From assembly GCA_030180135.1 (NCBI GenBank), contig CM058234.1:2046001-2110000 (forward strand): a stretch of 64,000 nucleotides of DNA, given 5' to 3'. The translations under genes and the position numbers were made by a program. Source of the DNA: Orychophragmus violaceus. Taxonomy: Eukaryota > Streptophyta > Magnoliopsida > Brassicales > Brassicaceae. The first letter of the stretch is position 1. Every line of letters starts with the position of its first letter. Below, in pieces: positions 45,828-56,546 of the stretch. The notes beneath the pieces are model-generated. The model saw nothing but the letters and a program-made list of their open reading frames with translations, was not told the DNA's origin and ran no database searches.

Positions 45828-47602
45828 TCAACTGCTTTTGTTTTTCCGCTTCTTCTTAGGTTTGACAGCATCTTTGAGTGTCATCTCTCCATCCTTGTGT
45901 TCTGTATCTTTCATCTCTACATTTTCAGTTACTTCTTTCTGCGCATTTCCAGAATCGCTCCTCTTTTTCTTGATCGGTGACTTCTTAGTCACGGAATCTC
46001 CTAGATTAGAAGAAACCGAACATGTTTCAGTTCCTCATCTCTCTAGAAGAAACAAATCTAGAAGGCGAAGCAAACTTTACCTTTTGAATCAACATCCATA
46101 ACTTCTGTGTAAGGATCCCTGGAAGTTTTCCAACAACAAAGATTAAGATGTCTGGTGTAAATGAAATACAGGAACATGAGAGATTGAGATTATACCAACT
46201 GGATGGACCGCCTTTGAAACTGGCAGGAGAGGCAGCAGCTTCTTGTTCCTTAAACTTCTTATGTCCCTCCTTCACAACTACAATAGGTCCAGAAACTTCA
46301 GATTTACCCAAAGTAGGATGTCGTTTCACCTTCTGTAAGTTCTTCTCGCGGTTATATGCTTCAACCTACACCACGAAAACAAAGCACAACAAAATGTGAG
46401 TGGTTGTATCTTTTAAAGGGAAACGATTTGGATTTAGTAACCTTTACCTCTTCTCTAATTATCTTTGTTGTTGCAGCAGCTCTTGAAGAAGCAAGCCGCA
46501 AGCAATGAAGGATTACACTCTGGTTCACACCTTCTTCTCCCGGTTTTTGGATTGCACATATATCGCCATTGGCATTGACTGTCACTGTCATTCTCCCACA
46601 CATAACCTCTTCTTCAACATAAGTTGGGTCCATCACCACGATGTTTCCTTTATTAAAGAATCCAAACGTGAAGGCTATGGGGAGATGATGTATTATCAGT
46701 GGAAGCGGCTCTCGTTCCTGCAAAAAGAAAGTAAGTTGAGAACTTCCTTCTCTACTTGAACAAGCTTCTTTAAACAGAAAAGATATGACTAACCTCTAGT
46801 GAATATATGATCACTTCTTGACTGTTCTCCCCTCCTACAGTACAGTCAGGTCTCCTAAACGTCATAAGCGCAGCTAGAGCAGCAATATTTGCAGCATCAA
46901 CCAAGTTTCTAAACAAGAGCAAGTGATAAAAACACACTTAAAACCAGAACCTTCAATGAACATGAAGGAGAGGAGAAGTAGTGTAGCTAACAAAACCTAC
47001 CCTCCATTGTCCAAAATGTGAAGATCAATGCGAACAGACCAGACTTTCTTTCCAGCTAAAACGCAGAGTGACTCTGTATCAACCGCACGGCTTTCTCTGC
47101 AACCAATTCATTGACCAATCTACCGTTACTCCATTTTTGCATGTTTAATACAGATTTATTCCAAATAGATATTTACCTTAGACCACGGTCTATAATACGG
47201 CCAAGCTCCACTGCAGATTCGCCAGGACGACCTGGCTCAAAGGATGGATCAGCCATAGGAGAAAATTCAGTGAAGATAGATAAGGAGCCTTCATTAGGTC
47301 TGTCTTTGTAAGGTTGTACCAACTGAGCAGTGACAAAACCCATTACATGAGTCTGACCAAGTTGAACTTCTGAGCTACCATATTCTCTGTTAATTCACAC
47401 AAGTATTACAAAACACCATCAAGGACACAAAGAAGAAGCAATAGGAGACTGCTATGGCTACTTACTTTCCAAACTTAATTGTAAGCTTGCGGTAATCGTA
47501 AAGGCCACGACCATCAACTCTGAGCTCAGATTGCAATGCAGTTTCCACGAATTTACTTTCGTTCACCGTCAACCTCCACATATTAGCCAGTCTCCCCTCC
47601 AT
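45828..47602 (-). CDS. RRP45: Exosome core subunit RRP45 (CER7/RRP45A type)
   Basis: Eight exons: 47602-47466, 47386-47177, 47096-47001, 46908-46794, 46717-46442, 46365-46196, 46118-46081 and 46000-45828. All are canonical and in phase, giving 404 residues. The N-terminus is MEGRLANMWRLTVNESKFVE. The RNase PH fold follows (LRVDGRGLYDYRKLTIKFGK, VQLGQTHVMGFVTAQL, RIDLHILDNGGNLVDAANI). The tail is Lys-rich (SVTKKSPIKKKRSDS, PKKKRKNKSS). RRP45 pairs with RRP41 or RRP46-type subunits in the nine-membered exosome ring for 3'-5' RNA decay. The Arabidopsis paralogue CER7/RRP45B also affects wax synthesis and has a C-terminal extension. The extension here is intermediate, so A or B cannot be assigned safely. 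The gene looks intact. Confidence 0.9.
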
Positions 47603-49813
47603 TATTTGCTTATGAGGAAAAAAAATCAAGACTTTGTTCAACCCATTTGCAAATACAATCAATATATCAAAACAGTAAACTAAACATCTGGTTTTTGTAT
47701 CAGATTGGTTCTGTGGAGATGATTAAGGGTCGATTTATATCAATTATCTTTGACATAGCCAGAATTTGAAAAAGAGTACTCAAATTCAACAAGATCTTAC
47801 AACATGACTATGTGATAGAAATCTGTAAGAGGAAACATAAGAGCATCAATGATGATTCATCTTTCAGCTAATCAATACATATGAGGATTTTACCGATTAT
47901 GCTTTCAAAGCGAGAGAGTCTCTTGTAATGGTCGGGCCGTCTGGGGGGAAAGATATCAGAAGCGAATAAGAAGGAGATTTTTTCCCTCTCTCTCCCTCTC
48001 GGCTTGAACAACAGTACGCCGGTGCTCGGCGGCGAAGCTTGATACTGGAAAGAGGTTTTGGAGAGAAAACGACGTCTGAGAATATGATTTAGGGCTCTTC
48101 AATTTTCAGGCCCGGCCCAATTAAGATTAAACTTGTAAGGCAAAAATATCTAGGCCCTTTTGAAATCAACACTAATTATATTGGCCTATTTTCAGAATAT
48201 ATTTAAAGATGTTAGCCCGTCTTGGAACCGAGATTCCGAAAGCTTTCACAAGCTTCCGATTCTGACTCCGACTCCGAAGCGGGAAGCGGTTGAGCTTCCA
48301 TACTACCTAGCTTGTAGGTATATGTGGAAAGGTAATGACTCTCTCGAACATAAATAAGATCTATCAATGGTCTTTTTGTGCATCTATCAATGGTCTTGTT
48401 GTTGTTTTCTCACTATAATTTAATTGCCCGTTTCCATTTCGAAGACAAAAAGTTAGAAGAAACCAGCAAATAGATAGAGAGACTGAACACAGGAATAGTC
48501 TTAATCAGAAACATGGACCATTTAATCTTAAAAATTGTATGTGTTTAATATAGTTTTGTACTTTTGTTAGATAAGGTGTTTACCTGCATGCTTCTTACCT
48601 CAAAAAGGATCGTGACTATACGTGCATTACTTGTAATGAGGTCAATTCTAACTTTGTACCCAATAATCAGTTTTTTCTATAACGAAAATCAAAATACAGA
48701 ATATGTTGTCATTAAGTTGGGAGAGTAGACGTTTCCCATGCTTTGTTTTATGGCCACATTTCATAGACTCCACAAATTTGACCAGAAATTTGATTCCATA
48801 CATCAACCATAGTACCCTTTGGTGACACTTTTAATCATTTTACAACAACCTATGAAACCACTTTTATGTTTTTTTTTGTTTGTTCATTCAAATTATTTCT
48901 ATAATGAACACCACCAGTCGCGTATGTAATTTGTCCATCTTCTACAAAACGCTTTTTTTTTTCTTTTGGTAAAATCTTTCACAAATGCATTTGGTTATAT
49001 CATGCAGATAAATTGACTCTCTTTTTTTTTTTGTGGTAGGAGAATAATAAAAATTGACTCTCATTTGGTTACATCAAACTAGTTTTTCTATTCAAAATAA
49101 CAATTGGTACATATCAAAAACCCGACCATTGTAAAGTACACTTTTGACTCCAATAGATATGATGATTCGACTAAAAAGACAAATGACTTTTGTCTTAATT
49201 ACCGATTACTATTCTCTCAAACAAACAAAAAACTATATTCTCTATCAAGATACCTTTACCATCAAACAAATGAGCAAATCCCATTAGCGTTTCTAAGGAA
49301 CTTACTACAAAACATAAAAAGTAAAAAGTAATTGTGATTTTTTTTTCTAAACTTTTCCATGGTACTTGAAATTCAACTCGTAGTCTTGTTGCAGAGCTGC
49401 TAGAGAGTTTCTACAAGGACCTTCTGCAGAAGAAGAACAAAGAAAGACCAGAAGAGAAACAATTTACTTCAAAAACCACCAAGTAAAAAAATGAAAAAGG
49501 GTATTTACCACCAAGTACTGTATGGAGATATTGACGATCGTTAGGTGAGCAACAGTCTATAAGGGCATACACACCGGGCCTTAAAGCTTCACTCGTATCT
49601 ACTCATTTGGGTGGCATCCTAAAAGGCTAAAACTTCAGGACAAGTCGAAGGTATTCTTCTTCTTCTTATGGTTTTTCCCCTGCTGATATTGACTTTGTTT
49701 GTGGTAAAAAGCACATAGATAGCAGGATTTTCCTTTGTAACTAATAGAAAATCATTATGAAGTGACAATACTGTGTTAGGAATGATAATTTGATGTCATT
49801 TTCATGCTTGCAG
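47603..49813. other. Intergenic region between RRP45 and the SPO11-1 3' block
   Basis: Divergent promoters probably lie near RRP45 (47603-48060). An exon-like GCAG-bounded stretch near 49393-49432 encodes ELLESFYKDLLQKKNKE. I could not place it in SPO11-1 or any family. T-rich tracts occur at about 48951-48963 and 49022-49033. Confidence 0.4.
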
Positions 49814-50931
49814 ATATTGTGAGCTCCGCAGAGTACATACTGGTGGTGGAAAAAGAAACAGGTAAGCCCTCTATGATAACCATCAACCAGGAAGATGACC
49901 AATCACTTCATTCATGGTTTATAGTATTCCAGCGTCTAGCAAATGACATGTTTTGCAAGATGAACCGCTGCATTGTTATCACAGTAAGCACTCACTCTTA
50001 CAGATTTCAGTTTTGACTAGTTTTCCTTTCCGTTCCTTGCATTTTTGTTTCGCATCAAAGGCACGACTATATTTGGCAGGGAAGAGGCTATCCTGATGTC
50101 TCAACAAGAAGGTATATAATTCAATGCCAGGTTCTTGGAATACTAATATATCAGACATTTTCCTTTATTGATGAATATATTAGCGAATAACATAGATCCT
50201 CATTGAGAAGTTGCACCTACCTGTGCATTGTCTAGTGGACTGTGATCCATATGGCTTTGAGATCCTAGCCACATACCGTTTTGGATCCATGGTTAGATTC
50301 TTATTACAAAATATAGATGATTGAAGTCGAGAAATTTCACCGCCTGCATTGTCTTAATCATAGTGATCCATATGGCATTGACCTACTTTACTTGTTTTCA
50401 CTCTTTGTTTTTCTGTAGCAAATGGCCTATGATATAGAATCATTACGAGCACCATATATAAATTGGTTGGGAGCTTTTCCTTCAGATTCCGAGATATACA
50501 ATGTTCCACAACAGTGTCTTTTGCCTTTGACAGAAGAAGGTAAGATCATTAAACACCTGATCATTTAAACCTTTGTATTCCATTTTTCACTGCATCATTT
50601 TTGAGACTGGAGAGTTTTCACTGACAGATAAGAAAAGAACGGAAGCAATGTTGCTTAGATGCTACCTGAAGCGTGAAATGCCACAATGGAGGTCTTCCAA
50701 CAGATATATATCTATTAACTTCCCTGTCCTTTTTTTGTAATCACATTCCATCCAAAAGCACAAAAACCACTTCTGATAAAAACGCTTTTGGTCGTCTTAA
50801 GGTTGGAACTTGAAACGATGCTGAAAAGAGGAGTCAAGTTTGAGATTGAAGCACTCTCAGTTCACTCACTGTCTTTTTTGTCAGAGGTTTATATTCCTTC
50901 TAAGATTCGTCGTGAGGTAAGTTTCCCTTGA
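49814..50931 (+). pseudogene. SPO11-1 C-terminal exon block (fragment)
   Basis: Exons: 49814-49861 (DIVSSAEYILVVEKET), 49925-49983 (FQRLANDMFCKMNRCIVIT), 50080-50111 (GRGYPDVSTRR), about 50196-50291 (EKLHLPVHCLVDCDPYGFEI), 50419-50539 (MAYDIESLRAPYINWLGAFP), 50628-50691 (KKRTEAMLLRCYLKREMPQW) and 50802-50931 (to TGA). The set follows the SPO11-1 order and contains the Toprim D-x-D (DCDPYG) that binds Mg2+. The start of the fourth exon is out of phase with the third, so a break exists there. The catalytic Tyr region, the N-terminal exons and the exons now at 22110-22510 are missing upstream. By itself this block cannot make active SPO11. In Arabidopsis SPO11-1 also lies next to the two PPR genes that follow here. 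Confidence 0.88.
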
Positions 50932-51497
50932 TTATTGAGCTCTATACGAGTCTCAAACGTTAAGGTATGCTCATCGTATCATATGACTTCCCTATTTCTA
51001 AGCCTTTTAGTGACAAAAACCATTGACTTCTGGAGGGTATGTCTGTAATAGGCAAAACCAATTTAACAAAAAAAATTTGGGTTATCTATAATAAATATAT
51101 ATACACAATTATCTAAATAATTTAGAGTTCATTTCTTTCTAAATTCGTGTATTGTTTTGCAAACCTAATTTGACTTCGGAAAGCATCGTCAAACTCCTTT
51201 CTGCTGAATTTTCTCAGTATATGGCACATACATTTGCGTATGTAATAATTTGTGTTTAGTAATTCTGTATAATGTTCTTGTAATCATTTTGTAGTACTAT
51301 TTGATGTGTTGTATTTTCCTCTCTTTGCTTATCTTTGTCTGTCACAAATATTGTAATCATATTTCAGTTAATAAAATTTGTATTTGATGAGAAAAAAAAA
51401 AAAAGTATTAGCCGTTCCCCTGACTGAAAGTGTAAAACCCTCGGAAACCTTGAACACTCGGATCCAAAAGAGAAAAAACCTTGCACACACACCCGAA
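50932..51497. other. Intergenic, promoter of the first PPR gene
   Basis: 3' flank of the SPO11-1 block, then an A-rich tract at about 51392-51404 and a pyrimidine-rich leader. No other feature. Confidence 0.4.
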
Positions 51498-52694
51498 ATG
51501 TCGTCTCTCTCTCGTCTTCTCCTCCGTGGCAACTTCAGCTTCAGCACCCCCACGAACCGCCGCTTCTTCTCCGCAGTTACCGCTGCCGCAGCCACAACTT
51601 CGCAAACCAAACCGTCCCTTATTAACATCGTCAATGAAGAACGCGACCCCAAATTGCTCATGGAGAAGTTCAAGAAGGGCTGCGAAGCGGAGTGGTTCCG
51701 GAAGAATATACCCGTCTATGAGAGAACCGTTCGCCGTCTCGCCGCAGCTAAGAAGTTTAAGTGGATTGAGGAGATCCTCGAGGAGCAGAAGAAGTACCCA
51801 AACATGTCAAAAGAAGGATTCGTGGCGAGGATTATCAGTCTCTATGGAAAAGCCGGTATGTTCGAGAATGCACAGAAACTGTTCGACGAAATGCCCGAAA
51901 GAAACTGCAAAAGAACAGTGTTGTCTTTTAACGCTTTGTTAAATGCGTGTGTGAACTCCAAGAAGTTCGATATGGTTGAAGGTATCTTCAAGGAGTTGCC
52001 TGGTAAACTCTCGATTGAACCAGATGTCGCATCTTACAATACTTTGATTAAGGGACTGTGTGGAAAATGTTCCTTATCCGAAGCTATTGCATTGATTGAT
52101 GAGATTGAGAACAAGGGTTTGAAACCTGATCATATCACCTTCAACGTACTTTTACACGAGTCGTACACAAAAGGACATTTCGAGCAGGGAGAAAAGATTT
52201 GGGCTAGAATGTTAGAGAAGAATGTTACTAGAGACATTCGTAGTTACAATGCTCGATTGTTAGGATTAGCCTTGGAGATGAAATCAAAAGACATGGTTAA
52301 TCTCTTTGAAGAACTTAAGGGTAAATGTATCAAACCCGATGTGTTCACGTTCACTGCTATGGTTAGAGGATGTGTCGGTGAATGTAAAATGGATGAAGCC
52401 ATGACGTGGTACAAGGAAATCGAGAAGAATGGTCTGCGGCCGATGAAATTTATCTTTACATCATTGCTTCCTGCGTTGTGCAAGGCGGGCGATTTAGAGT
52501 GTGCTTTTGAGCTCTGCAAGGAGATATTCAGTAAGCGTCTACTTGTTGAGGAGGCCATCGTGCAAGAGGTAGTTGATGAATTGGTGAAAGCTTCCAAAGA
52601 AGAAGAAGCAAAGGAGATTGTTGAGCTTGCAAAGGCGAATGACTATTTTGCAGTTCAAGCTACGTCTCTCTTCTTCCGTGGAGTAGTTCATTAG
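51498..52694 (+). CDS. P-class pentatricopeptide-repeat protein (mitochondrial type)
   Basis: Intronless, 398 residues from the ATG at 51498. An upstream in-frame methionine at 51378 would add 40 unlikely residues. The N-terminus (MSSLSRLLLRGNFSFSTPTN) is Ser/Arg-rich, as in a mitochondrial presequence. It contains about seven to eight PPR motifs, for example DVASYNTLIKGLCGK, DHITFNVLLHESYTK and DVFTFTAMVRGCVGE. The family matches the Arabidopsis At3g13160 group, which includes mitoribosome-associated rPPR proteins; that assignment is from memory. It forms a tandem pair with the next gene. Confidence 0.88.
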   Translation: MSSLSRLLLRGNFSFSTPTNRRFFSAVTAAAATTSQTKPSLINIVNEERDPKLLMEKFKKGCEAEWFRKNIPVYERTVRRLAAAKKFKWIEEILEEQKKYPNMSKEGFVARIISLYGKAGMFENAQKLFDEMPERNCKRTVLSFNALLNACVNSKKFDMVEGIFKELPGKLSIEPDVASYNTLIKGLCGKCSLSEAIALIDEIENKGLKPDHITFNVLLHESYTKGHFEQGEKIWARMLEKNVTRDIRSYNARLLGLALEMKSKDMVNLFEELKGKCIKPDVFTFTAMVRGCVGECKMDEAMTWYKEIEKNGLRPMKFIFTSLLPALCKAGDLECAFELCKEIFSKRLLVEEAIVQEVVDELVKASKEEEAKEIVELAKANDYFAVQATSLFFRGVVH

Positions 52695-53080
52695 CAAGGC
52701 TTGTAAACAAGTTTTTAGTCTTTTCTTTCCTCTCTTTGTTATCTTGTTGCAAACTGCGAGAGTGGTGATTGAATAACTGAAATACTGAACTACCTGTAGT
52801 TGTGTATCTGTGAGAGCTTCTTTAAAGTTGAATGAAGGACCGTTTTTATTTTTCTTTTCCTGGTTGATGCTATGAAAACAGCACACAGTCTATGATTTAA
52901 CAGAAAAAGGCTGCGTAGTCAACGGAGGGAGAGACAGAGACGTTGCGTAGTAGAACGGGACGATGTTCGGTTTTATTACAATTTACAAGACGCGTTTCGC
53001 AATTTTTTGCATAAGACCTAGCCGAGAAGTGCAAAACCCAACCTAAACCCTCACACTCACATTTCTACCTGCACGAAGCT

Positions 53081-54409
53081 ATGAGCAAAGTGGGCTCTTC
53101 GCTGTACAGTCGCCTCCATGGAATCTTCAAAGCATCTCCAATCGCCACCGCTAAGCCCGCTAAGCCTAGAAGTCAAACCAAATCCAAAAAATTCGTTAGT
53201 AAATCGAAGGAATCCTTCCCTTTTCCAGCTTCCGCCACTGGAGGAGACGCAGGGAAGTCCTCGAATGACGCCAATGAAACGAAAGGGGCAAAATTGACGA
53301 AGAGAGTAGAGAAGTTCAAGAGATCCTGCGAGTCGGAGAGTTTCCGGCAAGTGCATGGACTCTACAGTGCGTTTATCCGCCGTCTCCGGGAGGCGAAGAA
53401 GTTCTCAGTGATCGACGAAGTTCTTCAGTACCAGAAGAAGTTCGATGACATAAAGTCCGAAGATTTTGTTATCCGTATGATGCTTCTTTACGGGTACTCA
53501 GGAATGGCGGAGCATGCACATAAGTTGTTCGATGAAATGCCTGAGCTAATCTGTGAACGCACTATCAAGTCGTTCAATGCGCTCCTATCGGCTTATGTTA
53601 ATTCAAGGAAGGTTGATGAAGCCATGAAGGCGTTCAAGGAATTGCCAGAGAAACTAGGTATTACTCCAGATCTAGTCACTTATAATACAATGATCAAGGC
53701 ACTTTGCCGTAAAGGATCAATGGATGAAATATTATCCATCTTCGAGGAGCTTGAGAAGAACGGCCTTGAGCCTGACTTGATTACTTTCAACACATTGTTA
53801 GAAGAGTTTTATAGGAGGGATTTGTTTGTTGAAGGAGATAGGATTTGGGATTTGATGAAATCTAAGAATCTTGTTCCCAACAATAGGAGTTATAACTCAA
53901 GAGTGAGAGGTCTGACTCGGAACAAGAAGTTCACTGATGCAATTGATCTCATCGATGTAATGAAGTCTGAAGGTATCTCCCCAGATGTTCATACATACAA
54001 TGCTTTCATCACGGCTTACCGCGGTGATAACAACCTCGAGGAGGCTATGAAATGGTACAACGAGATGAAGGAGAACGGTCTAACCCCTGATACTATAACT
54101 TACTGTTTGTTAATTCCTCTTATCTGCAAGAAAGGTAATCTCGATCAAGCGGTTGAGATATCCGAAGAAGCCATTAAACGCAAGGTCCTGTCTCGCCCGA
54201 TCATGTACAAACCCGTGATCGATCGTTTGATGAGTGAAGGCAAAATTGATGAAGCAACGAGGCTTGTGAAGAATGGCAGGTTACAGAGTTACTTCCGTTA
54301 CTTACCAGACTTGTCTACTGGTAAGAAGAAGACCTCTCCAACTCTGGTCTTTACCATTCCTGATTCATCAAGTCCGGAGCCTTCCAGTACGGATTCTTCA
54401 CCGGTTTAA
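53081..54409 (+). CDS. P-class pentatricopeptide-repeat protein (paralogue of the preceding gene)
   Basis: Intronless, 442 residues. A basic Ser/Lys-rich presequence (SLYSRLHGIFKAS, KPAKPRSQTKSKKF) suggests organelle targeting. PPR motifs are clear (DLVTYNTMIKALCRKGSMDE, DLITFNTLLEEFYRRD, DVHTYNAFITAYRGDNNLEE, DTITYCLLIPLICKKGNLDQ). The tail is Ser/Pro-rich. Its similarity to the upstream gene, including the shared KKFxxIxEVLxxQKK and LFDEMPE segments, shows an old tandem duplication. It corresponds to At3g13150 in the Arabidopsis order. Confidence 0.88.
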   Translation: MSKVGSSLYSRLHGIFKASPIATAKPAKPRSQTKSKKFVSKSKESFPFPASATGGDAGKSSNDANETKGAKLTKRVEKFKRSCESESFRQVHGLYSAFIRRLREAKKFSVIDEVLQYQKKFDDIKSEDFVIRMMLLYGYSGMAEHAHKLFDEMPELICERTIKSFNALLSAYVNSRKVDEAMKAFKELPEKLGITPDLVTYNTMIKALCRKGSMDEILSIFEELEKNGLEPDLITFNTLLEEFYRRDLFVEGDRIWDLMKSKNLVPNNRSYNSRVRGLTRNKKFTDAIDLIDVMKSEGISPDVHTYNAFITAYRGDNNLEEAMKWYNEMKENGLTPDTITYCLLIPLICKKGNLDQAVEISEEAIKRKVLSRPIMYKPVIDRLMSEGKIDEATRLVKNGRLQSYFRYLPDLSTGKKKTSPTLVFTIPDSSSPEPSSTDSSPV

Positions 54410-54954
54410 GCATGGCTTGTTGGTCGATTAAGAGTGTTAAATCAATTGTGTTTTAATCAGTGTTTTAGCAACTGATTTAACCGTCTTAACGAATGCGTTA
54501 TTGTGTTGGTTGGTCTCTCTTGTGATTCTTTTCTATTTATACTTTTGGAATTTCACTTTCCTTTTTATATGTACTAGGTGACGAGCCCGCGCGTTGCCGC
54601 ACGGGAATTAAATTTTTGATTTTTACTTTATATATATAGTTATTATTATAATTTAAAGATAAGTCTCTTAATCATCATGACTTATGATTAATTGATTGTT
54701 AATAATTTCAAAACAATTCATTTGTTATAATATAATCAATGAAAATAAATTTGATTTAAGCAAATAAAGAAGAAAAAGATTTTTATTAAGTTATTATATT
54801 ATACTAATATTTAAATAAAGTAAAAAGTACTACAATATGTTTAAGTAGTTATAAATACAATCTTCTAATTTAATAAGTATATCATATATTGTTGACAATA
54901 ATTGTTATCATCAATACATCGTTCAACAAATTACAAAATCATCGTCAAGTATCT

Positions 54955-55300
54955 TTTTCTTCCTTTCTCTTTGTGATTTTCTGGATATTGGATCTTTGTT
55001 TTTGATATCATGAATAATAGCATCCTCAATATTTATATCATCGTCAATTATAATCTTCTTCCGTCCTCGTATTGGTTTATCAACAATTGGAAATGCATCT
55101 TCTATATCATCAGGGTTTTCATCCTCTATAACAACATCTTGTATTAACTTCTTATTCCTTCCTTTTTGAGGCTGTTTGGTAATTGAATCTTTATCTTTTA
55201 TATCGTCATGTTTGTCATCTTTACAATTTATTTCTTCAACAGTTGAGATTCATCTTTCCTTTGAGATAATCTTGTTTTGTTTTGTTATGTTTTGTTTAGT
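54955..55300 (-). pseudogene. Acidic/basic repeat-coding remnant in the Helitron
   Basis: The minus strand contains open stretches such as DKPIRGRKKIIIDDDINIED and DKDSITKQPQKGRNKK, which look like two or three diverged copies of a ~35-residue motif (basic GRxKK, then acidic D/E/I run). Stops interrupt it. I do not recognise a family; it may be part of the Helitron's protein. Confidence 0.3.
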
Positions 55301-55470
55301 AGGTTTTACATGTTCGCAAGTGTCATCTTCTATTTTTTCTTTTTTTTTGATTTTTTAGAGCTTGTATAACTTTTGGAGAGGTCTTTTGTTTCAGATTTAT
55401 TGTTTCACCATTGATTTTCGTAAAAGTTATACCTGTTTGATGTTATCAAAAAAACAAAGCACCTATTTTA
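55298..55470. repeat. Direct repeat flanking the LINE, copy 1
   Basis: TTTTACATGTTCGCAAGTGTCATC through TTATACCTGTTTGATGTTATC is repeated at 62404-62560. The LINE entered the boundary between the two tandem copies, so they are now about 7 kb apart. Confidence 0.8.
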
Positions 55471-55618
55471 CATGTTTTTTTTTTGAACAATTTCTTCTAT
55501 TAAAATAAAGGGACCAAAGATTGTACAGCCCACAGGCAGTTACAGATAAGCCCAATAATAAAACCCAAAAACTAAACCCATTAAGAGAACATCGCTTAAG
55601 GAAAACTAATGAACCCAT

Positions 55619-56236
55619 TCATAGAGAAGTAGAGACAGAGGAGAGGAAGAAGCCAAGAGGTAGAAGAGCCACGGTAGATGGATCGATCAACTCCCCCCCA
55701 TGAGCGAATCGTTCCATCCACCAAGATTCAGAGGAGATTGAGATGGTGGTCGACCAACTCCCCAACGAGCGGATCGATCCATCCCATCTACTCTGAATTA
55801 AGAAAGCAAGCAAGAAGAGCCGAGACCTAGAAGAACGAAAGCCAGAGAGACCAGGAAGAGAGAGCACAGAGATGTCAGGCCGAGCAGGGCAAGCGATCAG
55901 TGTAGCCAGGCAGGAGCAAGCTGGGAAGACCCAGAGAGCCATTAAAACCAGATCCAAGACTACAAGTAGACAGATCCGTAAGATGAGATCCGAAATCGAG
56001 CGGTACAAGCAAGCCAGCAGAGAAGCCAAAACAATCCTGACTGGAGCCAAAGAAGCCCGAACCAAAAGGAAGGTGAAAAACCAAATAAGCCAGATCCAAG
56101 AGAGCATGCGGCCAATAGTACGGATCAGAGCTCCGAAATCTGGAGCAAGCAGGACCCAATGGATACTGCAAACAAGAGAGAACCGAGAGAGCAGAATAAG
56201 GGAACTAAAACCTTCCTGGCAGGGGCAAACTGACAA
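55619..56236 (-). other. Open frame in the LINE 3' region
   Basis: Sense-strand 205-codon frame, strongly hydrophobic (Leu, Ser, Phe rich), located 300 nt after ORF2. The DNA is a polypyrimidine-rich sense strand, so the open frame may result from composition. No domain is recognised. Confidence 0.2.
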
Positions 56237-56546
56237 GCAGGAGCCATTTAGACCAGATCCAAGGAAGGAGAAGAGGCGGCCAGAGGGTCAAAGACCGTCA
56301 ACACCAGCAAAGAGACTGAGGCAATAAGCCAAGCAGTAGCTGACAAAGTACCATGCATCGATGGAGAGATCAAGGCAGATGGAAAGAGAACCAGAGAATA
56401 CAGGGAAAGTCAACCACAGAGAGAGACAGAGAGGCTGGTTCGGGGCAGGAGCAAACAGGAAAACCTGGGAGCCATAGAAGCCAGATCCACCGAAACCAGA
56501 GAAAAGACCTTCAAGTCAGTACAGAGAACCACTCTTGAAGCATCTC

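Noticed and set aside
55872..56327. 151-codon plus-strand frame rich in Arg, Lys and Gln
   Set aside because: It is antisense to the pyrimidine-rich 3' region of the LINE. The composition is explained by purine bias, and no domain is seen.
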